Shown: positions 26,033 through 33,946 of the stretch, piece after piece
Layout of the letters: each line of letters starts with the position of its first letter
How positions within the stretch are numbered: the stretch's first letter is position 1
Source: Microbacterium nymphoidis
GTDB lineage: Bacteria > Actinomycetota > Actinomycetes > Actinomycetales > Microbacteriaceae
Length of the DNA: 64,000 bases
NCBI RefSeq assembly: GCF_021044885.1
Contig: NZ_JAJNOD010000001.1
Coordinates: 124,001-188,000 of the forward strand
Reading direction: 5' to 3'
Made by a program: the position numbers and the translations under genes
Notes under the pieces: generated by a model
What the model was told of the DNA's origin: nothing
Database searches by the model: none
What the model saw: the letters and a program-made list of their open reading frames with translations, nothing else

Positions 26033-26038
26033 AGCGTA
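26033..26038 (-). promoter_or_regulatory. -10 box (TACGCT) for leaderless arr
   Basis: On the minus strand TACGCT is followed by exactly 6 nt and then the arr ATG. It fits the leaderless pattern seen across the window and supports the chosen start. Confidence 0.6.
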
Positions 26039-26048
26039 TGCCGCCTGA

Positions 26049-26486
26049 TCACTCGGAGGCCGGTCGCCGACGGTTCTGCTTCGTCTCACTGCGACTCCGC
26101 TTCGCCTCCAGCCGGCGACGCAGTGAGGAACGCGTCGGCCGCGTCGCCCGCCTCGGCGTCTCGGGGGCGAGAGCGTCGCGAATGAGCAGGGCAACGCGTT
26201 CGCGCGCCGCGATACGGTTGCGCAACTGCGACCGGTGCTCGGCGGCGACCACGGTCATCGTGGTGTCGGTCACCTTCGAGCTCAGGTTGGCCAGCACGCG
26301 CTCGCGCTGAGCGTCGGAGACGGGGAGGGCAGCGAGATCGACGGACAGCTGGACCCGTGAGTCCGCGGTGTTGACGCCCTGCCCGCCAGGGCCGGAGGCG
26401 TGGGAGAACTGCTCGGTGAGCGCGGTGGCCGGGATGACGAGTCCGTGGGGGATGCCCGGGCCGGGCATCACGCGAAGCTCATCCAT
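26049..26486 (-). CDS. arfB: Alternative ribosome-rescue factor / peptidyl-tRNA hydrolase ArfB
   Basis: ArfB hydrolyses peptidyl-tRNA on stalled, non-stop ribosomes. The 145-residue protein has the catalytic GGQ at residues 34-36 inside SHASGPGGQGVNTADSRVQL. Its basic C-terminal tail (RRRLEAKRSRSETKQNRRR) would thread the empty mRNA channel. Length is normal. CACACT lies 6 nt before ATG 26486, and the gap itself is GGAGGC, so both leaderless and SD-led initiation are possible. Confidence 0.94.
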   Translation of the reverse strand: MDELRVMPGPGIPHGLVIPATALTEQFSHASGPGGQGVNTADSRVQLSVDLAALPVSDAQRERVLANLSSKVTDTTMTVVAAEHRSQLRNRIAARERVALLIRDALAPETPRRATRPTRSSLRRRLEAKRSRSETKQNRRRPASE

Positions 26487-26500
26487 GCCTCCAGTGTGCC

Positions 26501-27094
26501 CTACGGCGTCACTGGAGAGGTCCGCGGGGCCTGCTCTTCACGGAGGCGCGGCTCCACGCGATGCTCCGGGCGCAGGCCGGCTTTGTCCGCGTAGAAATCG
26601 CGGATGCGGTCCATGTCCGCGGTGACATCGCCGGTGAGTTCGAGCGTGGGGCCGAGGCCCGTCGTCATCGTGGTGCGGTCGACATGCCCCAGGGTCACCG
26701 GCATTCCGGTCTCGCGTGCGATCCGGTAGAAGCCGCTCTTCCAGTGGGTGTGGCCGCTGCGGGTGCCATCGGGTGTGACGACGAGGCTGAACACCTCACC
26801 GGAGCGGATGCGGTTGACGACTTCCGCCACCACCCGGCTCGGGTCCGAACGATCGACCGGGATGCCGCCCAGACGGCGCATGAGGCCTCCGCGCCAGCCG
26901 CGGAAGAGGCTCTTCTTGCCCAGCCAGCGCACATCGATGCGCAGCGTCCACGCGATGGCGAGCATCAGCACGAAGTCCCAGTTTGAGGTGTGTGGTGCAC
27001 CGATGAGCACGCTGGGGCGAGTGGGGGCGGGCTCGCTGACGAGCCGCCACCGGGACAATGACCAGTACAGGCGCGCGATCAGCCGAGAGAGCAT
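26501..27094 (-). CDS. 1-acyl-glycerol-3-phosphate acyltransferase-like protein (PlsC fold)
   Basis: A lysophospholipid acyltransferase-type protein of 197 residues. The H(X4)D motif is PHTSNWDF near residue 35. Motif II-like GKKSLFRG and motif III VTPDGTRS (in place of the classic FPEGTRS) follow. The small size and TPDGTR variant fit the PlsC-like group related to phospholipid or glycolipid acylation. TACGGT ends 6 nt before ATG 27094 (minus strand), so this start is preferred over the adjacent ATG at 27097. Confidence 0.87.
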   Translation of the reverse strand: MLSRLIARLYWSLSRWRLVSEPAPTRPSVLIGAPHTSNWDFVLMLAIAWTLRIDVRWLGKKSLFRGWRGGLMRRLGGIPVDRSDPSRVVAEVVNRIRSGEVFSLVVTPDGTRSGHTHWKSGFYRIARETGMPVTLGHVDRTTMTTGLGPTLELTGDVTADMDRIRDFYADKAGLRPEHRVEPRLREEQAPRTSPVTP

Positions 27095-27172
27095 CATCCC
27101 ACCGTAGGTGAGCGTATATGCCGGTCGGCGTACGTCGTCCTCGGTGTCGGTGCTTGCGCGTACGCTTCGACC

Positions 27173-27577
27173 ATGCCCTCCATCGATGACGTGCGCCGTA
27201 TCGCGGCCGAGCTCCCTGGAAGCGAGGAACGCGACACCACGGCTGGACCCGCATGGTTCGTGCGCAACAAGGCCTTCGTCTGGGAATGCCGCGCCTGGCC
27301 GAGCATCCCGACAGACTTACGAGAGATCATCGAGCGGGAGCTGGTCGTCGGGGTGAAGCTCGCGCAGCCCATCGACGCCCGGGCTCTGCGGGAGATGCAA
27401 CCCGACGTTTTCCTGGAACAGACCACGCGCTGGGGTGAGCCGAAGGTCGCCTTCCGGATGGCCGGAATCGATGCGGATCACCTCGAAGAGCTCATCATCG
27501 AGTCCTGGCGGGTTCAGGCTCCCCGCTACCTCCGGCGAGAGGTGGACGATCGCCTGGGCTTTGCCAGCGACTCCTGA
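27173..27577 (+). CDS. MmcQ/YjbR family DNA-binding-like protein
   Basis: A 134-residue single-domain protein of the MmcQ/YjbR (CyaY-like fold) family, with IDDVRRIAAELPGSEERDT at the N-terminus and ADHLEELIIESWRVQAPRYL near the end. Members are small soluble proteins of unclear role. A TACGCT box (27161-27166) lies 6 nt before ATG 27173, giving a leaderless mRNA. It is divergent from the acyltransferase gene. Confidence 0.85.
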   Translation: MPSIDDVRRIAAELPGSEERDTTAGPAWFVRNKAFVWECRAWPSIPTDLREIIERELVVGVKLAQPIDARALREMQPDVFLEQTTRWGEPKVAFRMAGIDADHLEELIIESWRVQAPRYLRREVDDRLGFASDS

Positions 27578-27598
27578 GACGGATGGACGAGCACCCGT

Positions 27599-27961
27599 CT
27601 ATTTCTTGCGGGAGATCCACCAGTCGGTGAATTCCGCCGCACGGCCGTCCGCGTCGAATCGCACCAGCCAGAGATTGTCGTAGACACCGGTCTTGGCGCC
27701 CGTGGGGTACCGGGTGGCACCGCGGATGGCCGCGGCGTTCTCATCTTCCACGACGACGGTCCAGTCGAACTCCCACGTGCCGGGCTCATCCTTTTCCTCC
27801 AGCCAGAACGCGGTGATCTCGTCGATACCGGAGGGGACGTGAGGCGCGTTCGGCCGGGGGTGATAGACGGCGTCCGGAGCGAAGACCGCGGCGATGTCTG
27901 CCGGGTCGTTCGTGGTCCAAGCCGTGAGGTAGCGAGCGACGAAGTCGGTGGCTTTTGTCAT
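27599..27961 (-). CDS. SnoaL/NTF2-like domain protein
   Basis: A 120-residue NTF2-fold protein: FVARYLTAWTTNDPADIAAVF helix, then DAVYHPRPNAPHVPSG and a β-sheet ending with YDNLWLVRFDADGRAAEFTDWW. Such proteins are polyketide cyclase-like enzymes or small-ligand binders; the substrate is unknown. ATG 27961 follows AACACT with a 6-nt gap. It converges on the MmcQ/YjbR-like gene. Confidence 0.85.
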   Translation of the reverse strand: MTKATDFVARYLTAWTTNDPADIAAVFAPDAVYHPRPNAPHVPSGIDEITAFWLEEKDEPGTWEFDWTVVVEDENAAAIRGATRYPTGAKTGVYDNLWLVRFDADGRAAEFTDWWISRKK

Positions 27962-28009
27962 GGGGCCAGTGTTGCGCGCACCTCCGGCACCGTGCCAGTC
28001 CCGATGTCG

Positions 28010-29203
28010 TCAGCTGGCCAGAGACAGTCGGTGAGTGAGGGCGAGACGTGCGGCCGCATTCACCGTCTCCAGAGGAAGCCGACCGTCGGCGACAGCGGCT
28101 TCCAGGCCGTCCAGAAGAACGGCGGGGGAGATCGGGTGAGGTCCGTCGGCGACGATGACCAGCATGGTGGTTCCGGACGCGAGCGCCGCCACGGCGTTGG
28201 TCACGCGGTCACCGTAGGCCGGGTCGCCGGAACTCTCCAGCATCCCCATATCGTCCGACACGATCAGGCCCGCGAAGCCGAGTTCGTCTCGAAGGATGTC
28301 GTGCCAGCGCGGCGAGAGGGAGGCGGGGAGCGCGTCGACTGTGGAGTACACCAGGTGGCCCAGCATCACGACCTCAGCGCCCGCATCGATGCCCGCGCGG
28401 AAGGGGAGGGATTCGGCGCGCTGCCACTGCGAGAAGTCGAGATCCGTGCGTGGGAGTGAGGAATGCGAGTCGCCCGGTGCCGCTCCATGTCCCGGAAAGT
28501 GCTTGAGGGTGGAGAGCACGCCTTCCGACGACTCGGCCCGGACCGCGGCGGTGACCCGCTCGGAGGCAGAGGCCGGATCGGTCCCGAGCACCCGGGAGAA
28601 GATGAACGAGGAGGGCTCAGCGGTCACGTCCGCAACGATGCCGAAGTTGGTGTTGAGGCCCGCCTCATGCAGGAGTGCTGCGCGCTGAGAGAAGGCGTCG
28701 GCGGTGTCTTGCACCGGGGACTGGGCGAGCTCCTGTCCCGCAGGAAGGACGTCCTCCGGCAAGCGCGCGACGTCACCGCCTTCTTCGTCGATGGCGAGGA
28801 TCAATGGAATGGGGCCGGTCAGGGCACGGGTGATGGCCGACACATCAGCGATGCCTGTGCCGACGTTGTCCCCCATCAGGATCAGACCGCCGGGGTGGTA
28901 CGTGTCCACAAAGGTGCTCATCGCCGCAGGGTCGGTGCCCGCGGTGTGAAGGATCAGGAGTGAGGCGAGGCGATCCCGGATGCTCATCGAAGCCACCTGA
29001 TCGGCAGCGATGTCCGGCGTCTGCGACGGCGACACTGTGACGGCGGGTGACGGGGTCCCCGGTGACGACGGCGCGGCGGCCGGAGTGCTGCTCGGCGCGG
29101 CGGCCGGTTCGGGGGCGCAGGCCGTTAGTGCGAGGACGAGAGCGACGGCCATCGCGCCGAGCACAGGGCGGATGACGGGAGTACGGGACCGAAGCGAGGA
29201 CAT
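28010..29203 (-). CDS. Glycoside hydrolase family 3 lipoprotein (NagZ-like)
   Basis: A 397-residue secreted lipoprotein: n-region, hydrophobic segment and lipobox LALTAC, then a Pro/Ala/Ser/Thr-rich linker of about 40 residues. A GH3 N-terminal TIM barrel follows (PLILAIDEEGGDVARLP, LKHFPGHGAAPGDSHSSLP, GLIVSDDMGM with the likely Asp nucleophile). The KHFPGHG and GDSH motifs indicate a β-N-acetylhexosaminidase of the NagZ type, probably acting on cell-wall muropeptides outside the membrane. Start 29203 has TACGGT ending 7 nt upstream; an ATG at 29233 is the alternative. Confidence 0.88.
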   Translation of the reverse strand: MSSLRSRTPVIRPVLGAMAVALVLALTACAPEPAAAPSSTPAAAPSSPGTPSPAVTVSPSQTPDIAADQVASMSIRDRLASLLILHTAGTDPAAMSTFVDTYHPGGLILMGDNVGTGIADVSAITRALTGPIPLILAIDEEGGDVARLPEDVLPAGQELAQSPVQDTADAFSQRAALLHEAGLNTNFGIVADVTAEPSSFIFSRVLGTDPASASERVTAAVRAESSEGVLSTLKHFPGHGAAPGDSHSSLPRTDLDFSQWQRAESLPFRAGIDAGAEVVMLGHLVYSTVDALPASLSPRWHDILRDELGFAGLIVSDDMGMLESSGDPAYGDRVTNAVAALASGTTMLVIVADGPHPISPAVLLDGLEAAVADGRLPLETVNAAARLALTHRLSLAS

Positions 29204-29245
29204 CCCTCTCACCGTACGTCCCGGCGCCGACATCCGGCAGGGCGA

Positions 29246-30019
29246 TCAGGTGGCTACGAGAGACGGCCGCTGCTTCACGTCGCCCTCCCACAGCCAGATC
29301 AGGAGGGACGTGATCGTCCCAGCACACAGAATGCTCGCCAGCACGACGATCTGAAATCGGCCGGCGTCCACGGGGGAGATCCCACCGAAGATTGCGCCGA
29401 CGAAGGCGCCAGGGAGCACGACGAGCCCGGTGGTTCGTGTCTGATCCAGAGACGGGATGAGAGCCTCACGCACGGCGAATCGGCCGATGTCCGCAGTCGC
29501 GCGCCGCGGTGTGGCACCGAGCGCAAGCCACCCCTCCACCTGATCCCAGCGTTCATTGACCGCGTGCACGAAACCGCGCCCGGTGAGGGTCGCAATGCTC
29601 ATCGTGTTGCCGATGACGATCGCGCCGATCGCCAGCGCGTACCGGGGTGCGAGGTCCAGGGCGCCCGTCGCGAAGACGACGGTCGTCGCGGTGACGATAC
29701 CCGCGAACATCGCGCTGCCGCACACGATCACCCCGTGCCCGCGATGGCCCCGGGCGAATGCACGCCGGGAGGCGACTGTCACCGCGACGGCGAACATGAC
29801 CACCAGGATGAGCGCGATCAAGACGGGGGAGGAGATCACCCCGCTCAGGATCACGCTGATCGCCGCGAGCTGGAGCACGCCGCGACCGATGGCGCTGACC
29901 GCAGAACCAGGGTGGGCGATGCCTGCGGCAGCGAGCGCACCGGTGGTGATGGCGGTGAGAAGCACCACGGCGATGAGCGTCGGCAGCAACGCCGTCAGAC
30001 TCACCGCGTCCATGGACAT
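29246..30019 (-). CDS. FetB/UPF0014-family ABC permease, orphan
   Basis: A 257-residue integral membrane protein with about seven spans. The signature loop follows the long helix after NERWDQVEGWLALGATPRRA, with LIPSLDQTRTTGLVVLPGAFVGAIFGG downstream, as in FetB (YbbM), the permease of the FetAB iron exporter. The usual ATPase FetA is not adjacent and not in the window. It follows the AI-2E family gene by 10 nt on the same strand, so the two are likely co-transcribed. A second ATG two codons later is also possible. Confidence 0.85.
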   Translation of the reverse strand: MSMDAVSLTALLPTLIAVVLLTAITTGALAAAGIAHPGSAVSAIGRGVLQLAAISVILSGVISSPVLIALILVVMFAVAVTVASRRAFARGHRGHGVIVCGSAMFAGIVTATTVVFATGALDLAPRYALAIGAIVIGNTMSIATLTGRGFVHAVNERWDQVEGWLALGATPRRATADIGRFAVREALIPSLDQTRTTGLVVLPGAFVGAIFGGISPVDAGRFQIVVLASILCAGTITSLLIWLWEGDVKQRPSLVAT

Positions 30020-30029
30020 GCCGGGCAGA

Positions 30030-31184
30030 TCAGCGGGCGACGCCCTCGGCCTCGACGGGATCGGGGTCGGCGACCTTCCGATCCTGACGCGGGAACACGA
30101 CCTGCTGCAGGATGATGATGACGCTCGCCGCCACCGGGATCGCGACGAGGGCGCCGAGGATGCCGCCGATCGCGCCGCCAGCGACGGCGCCGATGACCAC
30201 GACGGCGCCCGGGACAGAGACGGCCTTGGCCATGATGCGCGGGCTGATCACATAGGCCTCGATCTGCATGTACACGAGGTACCAGATGCCCACGACGATC
30301 GCCGGGACGTAGCTGTCGCCGCTCGCGAGAGCTCCGATGAGGACGATCGCGGTGTTGATCACCGACGCGGAGAGCGTTCCGACGAGAGGGATGCACGAGC
30401 CGATGAAGGCGATGAGAGCCAGCAGTGCCGGCAGCGGCGCCTGGACGATGAGCATCAGGGTCAGAGTCAGGACACCGTTGATCGAGGCGAGGCTCGCCTG
30501 GCCGATGACATAGCGGCCGACGGCCGCCGAGACGTCTTCCATCACATCGCTGAAGCCCGCGCGCTGATACGCGGGAACGAACCGTACGGCCACGCGCTTC
30601 ATGCCACGCAGCGAGGCCATGAAGTAGAGGGTGAGGATGAGGACGATGATCACCCCGGTGACGCCGCTGGCGATGCCGGAGCCGACCTGGACGATGCCGC
30701 CGCCGACCGAGAAGATGTTGTTCGGGTCCTGGATGAATGACAGAGCGCCGTTCAGCGCCTCCTGGATGTTGGAGCCGTAGCGCGTGGTGATGTCCTGATA
30801 CCACTCGGATGCCTGCACGTCCGTGACGAACTTGGGCAGGGTCTGCGTGAGGTTCGCAACCTGCTCGATGATCACCGGCACGATGGCCCAGAGAATGCCC
30901 GCGAACACGATCAGCACGACCGCGACCACGATGGCGACAGCGGCGCCGCGCGGCATGTGCCGCTCGAGGAACGACACGATCGGGTCGAGACCGAGCGCGA
31001 GGAACAGCGCCACGCCCACGTAGACGAGCACGGTCGCCATCTGACCGACGACCACGCCGATGCCGATGGCCACGAGCACGCCCAGTCCACCCAGGAGGCC
31101 CCAGATGAACGGCTGTACCCGGAACGGGCTGGCGACGGCGGATCGCCTGGCGGAAACCGAGAACTCCAACGGTCGCTTCTTCAT
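30030..31184 (-). CDS. AI-2E family transporter
   Basis: A 384-residue membrane protein of the AI-2 exporter/PerM family. Two N-terminal spans (IWGLLGGLGVLVAIGIGVVV, then the ALFLALGLDPIV helix) are followed by a soluble stretch, and then a membrane block with FIGSCIPLVGTLSASVIN and the QIEAYVISPRIMAKAVSVPG signature. The substrate is unknown in actinobacteria. ATG 31184 follows GAGGGGAGCGG; a much longer upstream extension has no support. It heads the fetB-like gene. Confidence 0.88.
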   Translation of the reverse strand: MKKRPLEFSVSARRSAVASPFRVQPFIWGLLGGLGVLVAIGIGVVVGQMATVLVYVGVALFLALGLDPIVSFLERHMPRGAAVAIVVAVVLIVFAGILWAIVPVIIEQVANLTQTLPKFVTDVQASEWYQDITTRYGSNIQEALNGALSFIQDPNNIFSVGGGIVQVGSGIASGVTGVIIVLILTLYFMASLRGMKRVAVRFVPAYQRAGFSDVMEDVSAAVGRYVIGQASLASINGVLTLTLMLIVQAPLPALLALIAFIGSCIPLVGTLSASVINTAIVLIGALASGDSYVPAIVVGIWYLVYMQIEAYVISPRIMAKAVSVPGAVVVIGAVAGGAIGGILGALVAIPVAASVIIILQQVVFPRQDRKVADPDPVEAEGVAR

Positions 31185-31274
31185 GGCCGCTCCCCTCTGC
31201 GCATGTGTCTTGACCAGAGTAGTGGGCCATGCAGACAGTGTCGGCGCGGCGGCCTCGACGCGCCGCAACGCGAG

Positions 31275-31280
31275 TAGCAT
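31275..31280 (+). promoter_or_regulatory. -10 box (TAGCAT) for the cysteine-rich ORF
   Basis: TAGCAT ends 6 nt before the ATG at 31287. No SD is present, so translation would depend on a leaderless mRNA. This placement is the main support for the small gene. Confidence 0.6.
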
Positions 31281-31286
31281 GGCCGC

Positions 31287-31409
31287 ATGACCACTCCTGA
31301 GACCACCGTTCAGCCGCTCACCCCCGTCCTCAACGGGCTCAACCTGCTGGGCGACGACGCCGCAGGTGCCTCCTGCTGCGGCGGATCCGCATGCGGATCC
31401 GAGGGCTGA
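31287..31409 (+). CDS. Cysteine-rich 40-residue protein
   Basis: A small ORF whose first ~28 residues are plain (TPETTVQPLTPVLNGLNLLG) and whose last ~12 are SCCGGSACGSEG. Three Cys in CCxxxxC with Gly/Ser is reminiscent of metal-binding tails, or of core peptides that are modified after translation. No modifying enzyme is adjacent: the neighbours are an AI-2E family protein (divergent) and a DHA2 efflux pump (convergent). A TAGCAT -10 box exactly 6 nt upstream and a 21-bp-stem hairpin right after it make it a complete monocistronic unit. Function is unknown. Confidence 0.6.
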   Translation: MTTPETTVQPLTPVLNGLNLLGDDAAGASCCGGSACGSEG

Positions 31410-31422
31410 ACCACCGGTCCTG

Positions 31423-31482
31423 AACGACGGAGGCGGCCCGGGCGGAAGGGCCCGGGCGAATGCCCGGGCCGCCTCCGTCGTT
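31423..31482. terminator. Long bidirectional hairpin (21-bp stem)
   Basis: The arms at 31423-31443 and 31462-31482 are perfect inverted repeats of 21 bp (beginning AACGACGGAGGCGG), with an 18-nt loop that is itself GGGCCC-rich. It sits between the convergent cysteine-rich ORF and the DHA2 gene and should terminate both. Confidence 0.88.
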
Positions 31483-31498
31483 GGTGCGGTCAGTGCCG

Positions 31499-32983
31499 TC
31501 AGTGCGCCGGTGCGCCTTCGGGCGCGTCGGCCGGCTTGCGGATGAAGAACGACATCGCGAACGTGACGATCGACAGCGTTGCGGCGATGGTGAACGCAGC
31601 ACCCGTTCCCGCGGCACCGGCCGCGCCCTCGACGGCGCCGTTGGCGGCGGCGGACGCCTTCGCCGCCTCCAGAATGGTGATCATGAGGGCGATGCCCGCG
31701 GCACCCGCCACCTGCTGCACGGTGCCGAGAACCGCACTGCCGTGCGAGTAGAGCTTCGGCTGCACGGATCCGAGCGAGGCCGTGAACAGCGGGGTGAACG
31801 CCATCGCGAGACCGATCGAGAGCAGGGTCTGGGCCACGCCGATCACCCACACGTTGGTCTGCGCGGTGAGGGTGGTGTAGAACCACAGCACCGCGGCCGC
31901 GATGAACGAGCCCGGGATCAGCAGGACGCGTGGACCGCGGGCGTCGTAGATGCGTCCGATGAGCGGACCGAGCAGACCCATCGCGAGGGAGCCGGGCAGC
32001 AGAAGCAGACCGGACTCCAGCGCCGAGATGCCGAGCACACTCTGCAGATAGAGTGGCAGGACCGTGATGGCGCCGAAGAACGACAGCGACAGGAACAGCA
32101 TCATCAGGATGGACAGCGTGAAGTTACGCGACAGGAAGACGCGCAGATCCAGCAACGCGTCGTCCTTGCGCTGGAGCACCAGCTGACGCCAGATGAACAG
32201 CGCCAGACCGATCACGCCGACACCGAGCGATGCCGCGAGAGTGACGCCGGCCAGCGGCCCCGCGCCGTCGGCGCTGGCTGCGGCCTTCTCCGCGCCGCCG
32301 ATCTGGCTGAGTCCGAAGACGATGCCGCCGAAGCCGAGGGCCGACAGCACGATGGAGAGCACGTCGAGCGGAGCCGTGGTTGGCTCTCCGACGTTCACCA
32401 TCCACTTCGCTCCGGCGAGCATGGCGACGATAGCGATGGGCAGCACGATGCCGAAGATCCATCGCCAGCCGATGGAGTCGAGGATGAGGCCGGCCATCGT
32501 GGGGCCGATGGCGGGTGCGAGTGACATCACGATGCTCATGCGACCCATGAACCGGCCGCGGGAGGCCGGGGGCACCAGCTCCATGACGGTCGTCATCATG
32601 AGCGGCATCATCACGGCGGTTCCGGAAGCCTGCACGACACGGGCGACGAGGAGCACCTCGAAGCCCGGTGCGAGGAACGCGATGAGGGTGCCGAGGCTGA
32701 ACAGCGTGATCGCCGTGAGGAACACCTGGCGGGTGGTGAAGCGCTGCAGGAGGAAGCCCGTGGTCGGGATGATCACGGCCATGGTGAGCATGAACGCCGT
32801 GGTGAGCCACTGAGCGGCGCCGGCAGTGATGTGCAGGTCGTCGATGAGGTGCGGGATCGCCACACCCATCGTCGTTTCGTTGAGGATGGCGACGAAAGCC
32901 GCCGCAAGCAGGAGGGAGAGGAGTCTGTTGGCGTTCGCGGGCATCGCGCCGGAGCGAATGGGTACGGCGGCGGTGTCGGTCAT
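31499..32983 (-). CDS. DHA2-family MFS drug efflux transporter
   Basis: A 494-residue major facilitator of the 14-span DHA2 (EmrB/QacA) group. The N-terminal half has the D1-like ILNETTMGVAIPHLIDDL and AQWLTTAFMLTMAVIIPTTG. Motif C is SLAPAIGPTMAGLILDSIGWRW; the later ISALESGLLLLPGSLAMGLLGP is also typical. It exports hydrophobic drugs or other small molecules in exchange for protons. ATG 32983 has AGGAAG upstream. The substrate is not known. Confidence 0.93.
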   Translation of the reverse strand: MTDTAAVPIRSGAMPANANRLLSLLLAAAFVAILNETTMGVAIPHLIDDLHITAGAAQWLTTAFMLTMAVIIPTTGFLLQRFTTRQVFLTAITLFSLGTLIAFLAPGFEVLLVARVVQASGTAVMMPLMMTTVMELVPPASRGRFMGRMSIVMSLAPAIGPTMAGLILDSIGWRWIFGIVLPIAIVAMLAGAKWMVNVGEPTTAPLDVLSIVLSALGFGGIVFGLSQIGGAEKAAASADGAGPLAGVTLAASLGVGVIGLALFIWRQLVLQRKDDALLDLRVFLSRNFTLSILMMLFLSLSFFGAITVLPLYLQSVLGISALESGLLLLPGSLAMGLLGPLIGRIYDARGPRVLLIPGSFIAAAVLWFYTTLTAQTNVWVIGVAQTLLSIGLAMAFTPLFTASLGSVQPKLYSHGSAVLGTVQQVAGAAGIALMITILEAAKASAAANGAVEGAAGAAGTGAAFTIAATLSIVTFAMSFFIRKPADAPEGAPAH

Positions 32984-33132
32984 GAGGTGCTTCCTGATTC
33001 AAGTGCTCGACTAACGAGCGGTGCGACGGGACGGGCGCGTCCCGAGGACTGCTGGATTAGCGTAACGAGGGGGTCGGACATTGCATTCCCGAGTTCCACA
33101 ACTCCAGCCGGACGGCGTGCGACGATGGCGCC

Positions 33133-33765
33133 ATGCGTTTCGTGCACATGCCGCTGGTCCGTATCGTCGCCAGCGCGATCATCGGGGTGCTCGTCGGGTT
33201 GTCGGTGGGCTCCGCGCTCGGTGCGGCAGCCGGGTCGCTCGCCGGGTGGGGAGCTGCTGCCCTGCTGGTGTCCGCGTGGATCCTGCTGACCGTGTGGCCG
33301 ATGGATCCGCAGCGCACCCGCGCGCACGCGGTCCGCGAGGATCCGGGACGCGATCTCGCGCGCGTGCTTTCGTTGCTGGGCAGCATCGTGTCGCTCGGCG
33401 CGGTCGTGGTCGTCGTGCTGCAGAGCAACTCCTCCGATCACGCACGCGCCGGCGTGCTCGCCGCGATCGCGGTGGGCAGTGTGGTCGCCACCTGGATCCT
33501 CATCCAGACCGACTACATGCTCCGGTACGCGCGCATCTACTACTCCGAGCCGGAGGGCGGCATCGACTTCAACGAGGACGACTCGCCGCAGTACAGCGAC
33601 TTCGCGTACTTCTCGGTCGGTCTCGGCATGACCTATCAGGTGGCGGACACGAACGTGCGCACCAAGCAGCTGCGCAAGGTCGTCACTGCGCAGACGATGC
33701 TGGCGTATCTGTTCGGCGCCGTGATCCTCGGCACCGTCATCAACCTGGTGACCGGTCTCGCCTGA
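33133..33765 (+). CDS. DUF1345 membrane protein
   Basis: A 210-residue protein with about five membrane spans and the DUF1345 features: TDYMLRYARIYYSEPEGGIDF, then DFAYFSVGLGMTYQVADTNV, LRKVVTAQTMLAYLFGAVIL and a final span. Function is unknown. GACGAT lies 6 nt before ATG 33133, so leaderless initiation is likely. It ends next to the stop of a convergent small ORF. Confidence 0.88.
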   Translation: MRFVHMPLVRIVASAIIGVLVGLSVGSALGAAAGSLAGWGAAALLVSAWILLTVWPMDPQRTRAHAVREDPGRDLARVLSLLGSIVSLGAVVVVVLQSNSSDHARAGVLAAIAVGSVVATWILIQTDYMLRYARIYYSEPEGGIDFNEDDSPQYSDFAYFSVGLGMTYQVADTNVRTKQLRKVVTAQTMLAYLFGAVILGTVINLVTGLA

Positions 33766-33912
33766 TCAGCGGAGGTTGCCGTTGCCCTCACCGTGGACGA
33801 GATCGGTCGGCACCGCACGCGGCATGTAGTTCTTCAGCAGAACTTCCTCCGGTGCGTCCCGGTCATCGAGCTCGGCGTCGGTGGGACGGCGCGGTTCATT
33901 CGGAGTGCTCAT
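33766..33912 (-). CDS. Small hydrophilic protein (48 aa)
   Basis: A 48-residue acidic/polar protein starting MSTPNEPRRPTDAELDDRDA and containing EEVLLKNYMPRAVPTDL. TATGGT ends 6 nt before ATG 33912 on the minus strand, which marks a leaderless promoter, and codon use is typical. It lies between the DUF1345 gene (convergent) and an ABC exporter (divergent). No domain is recognised. Confidence 0.6.
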   Translation of the reverse strand: MSTPNEPRRPTDAELDDRDAPEEVLLKNYMPRAVPTDLVHGEGNGNLR

Positions 33913-33946
33913 GCCGCAACCATAGACCCGGGCATAGGGTGAGGGG

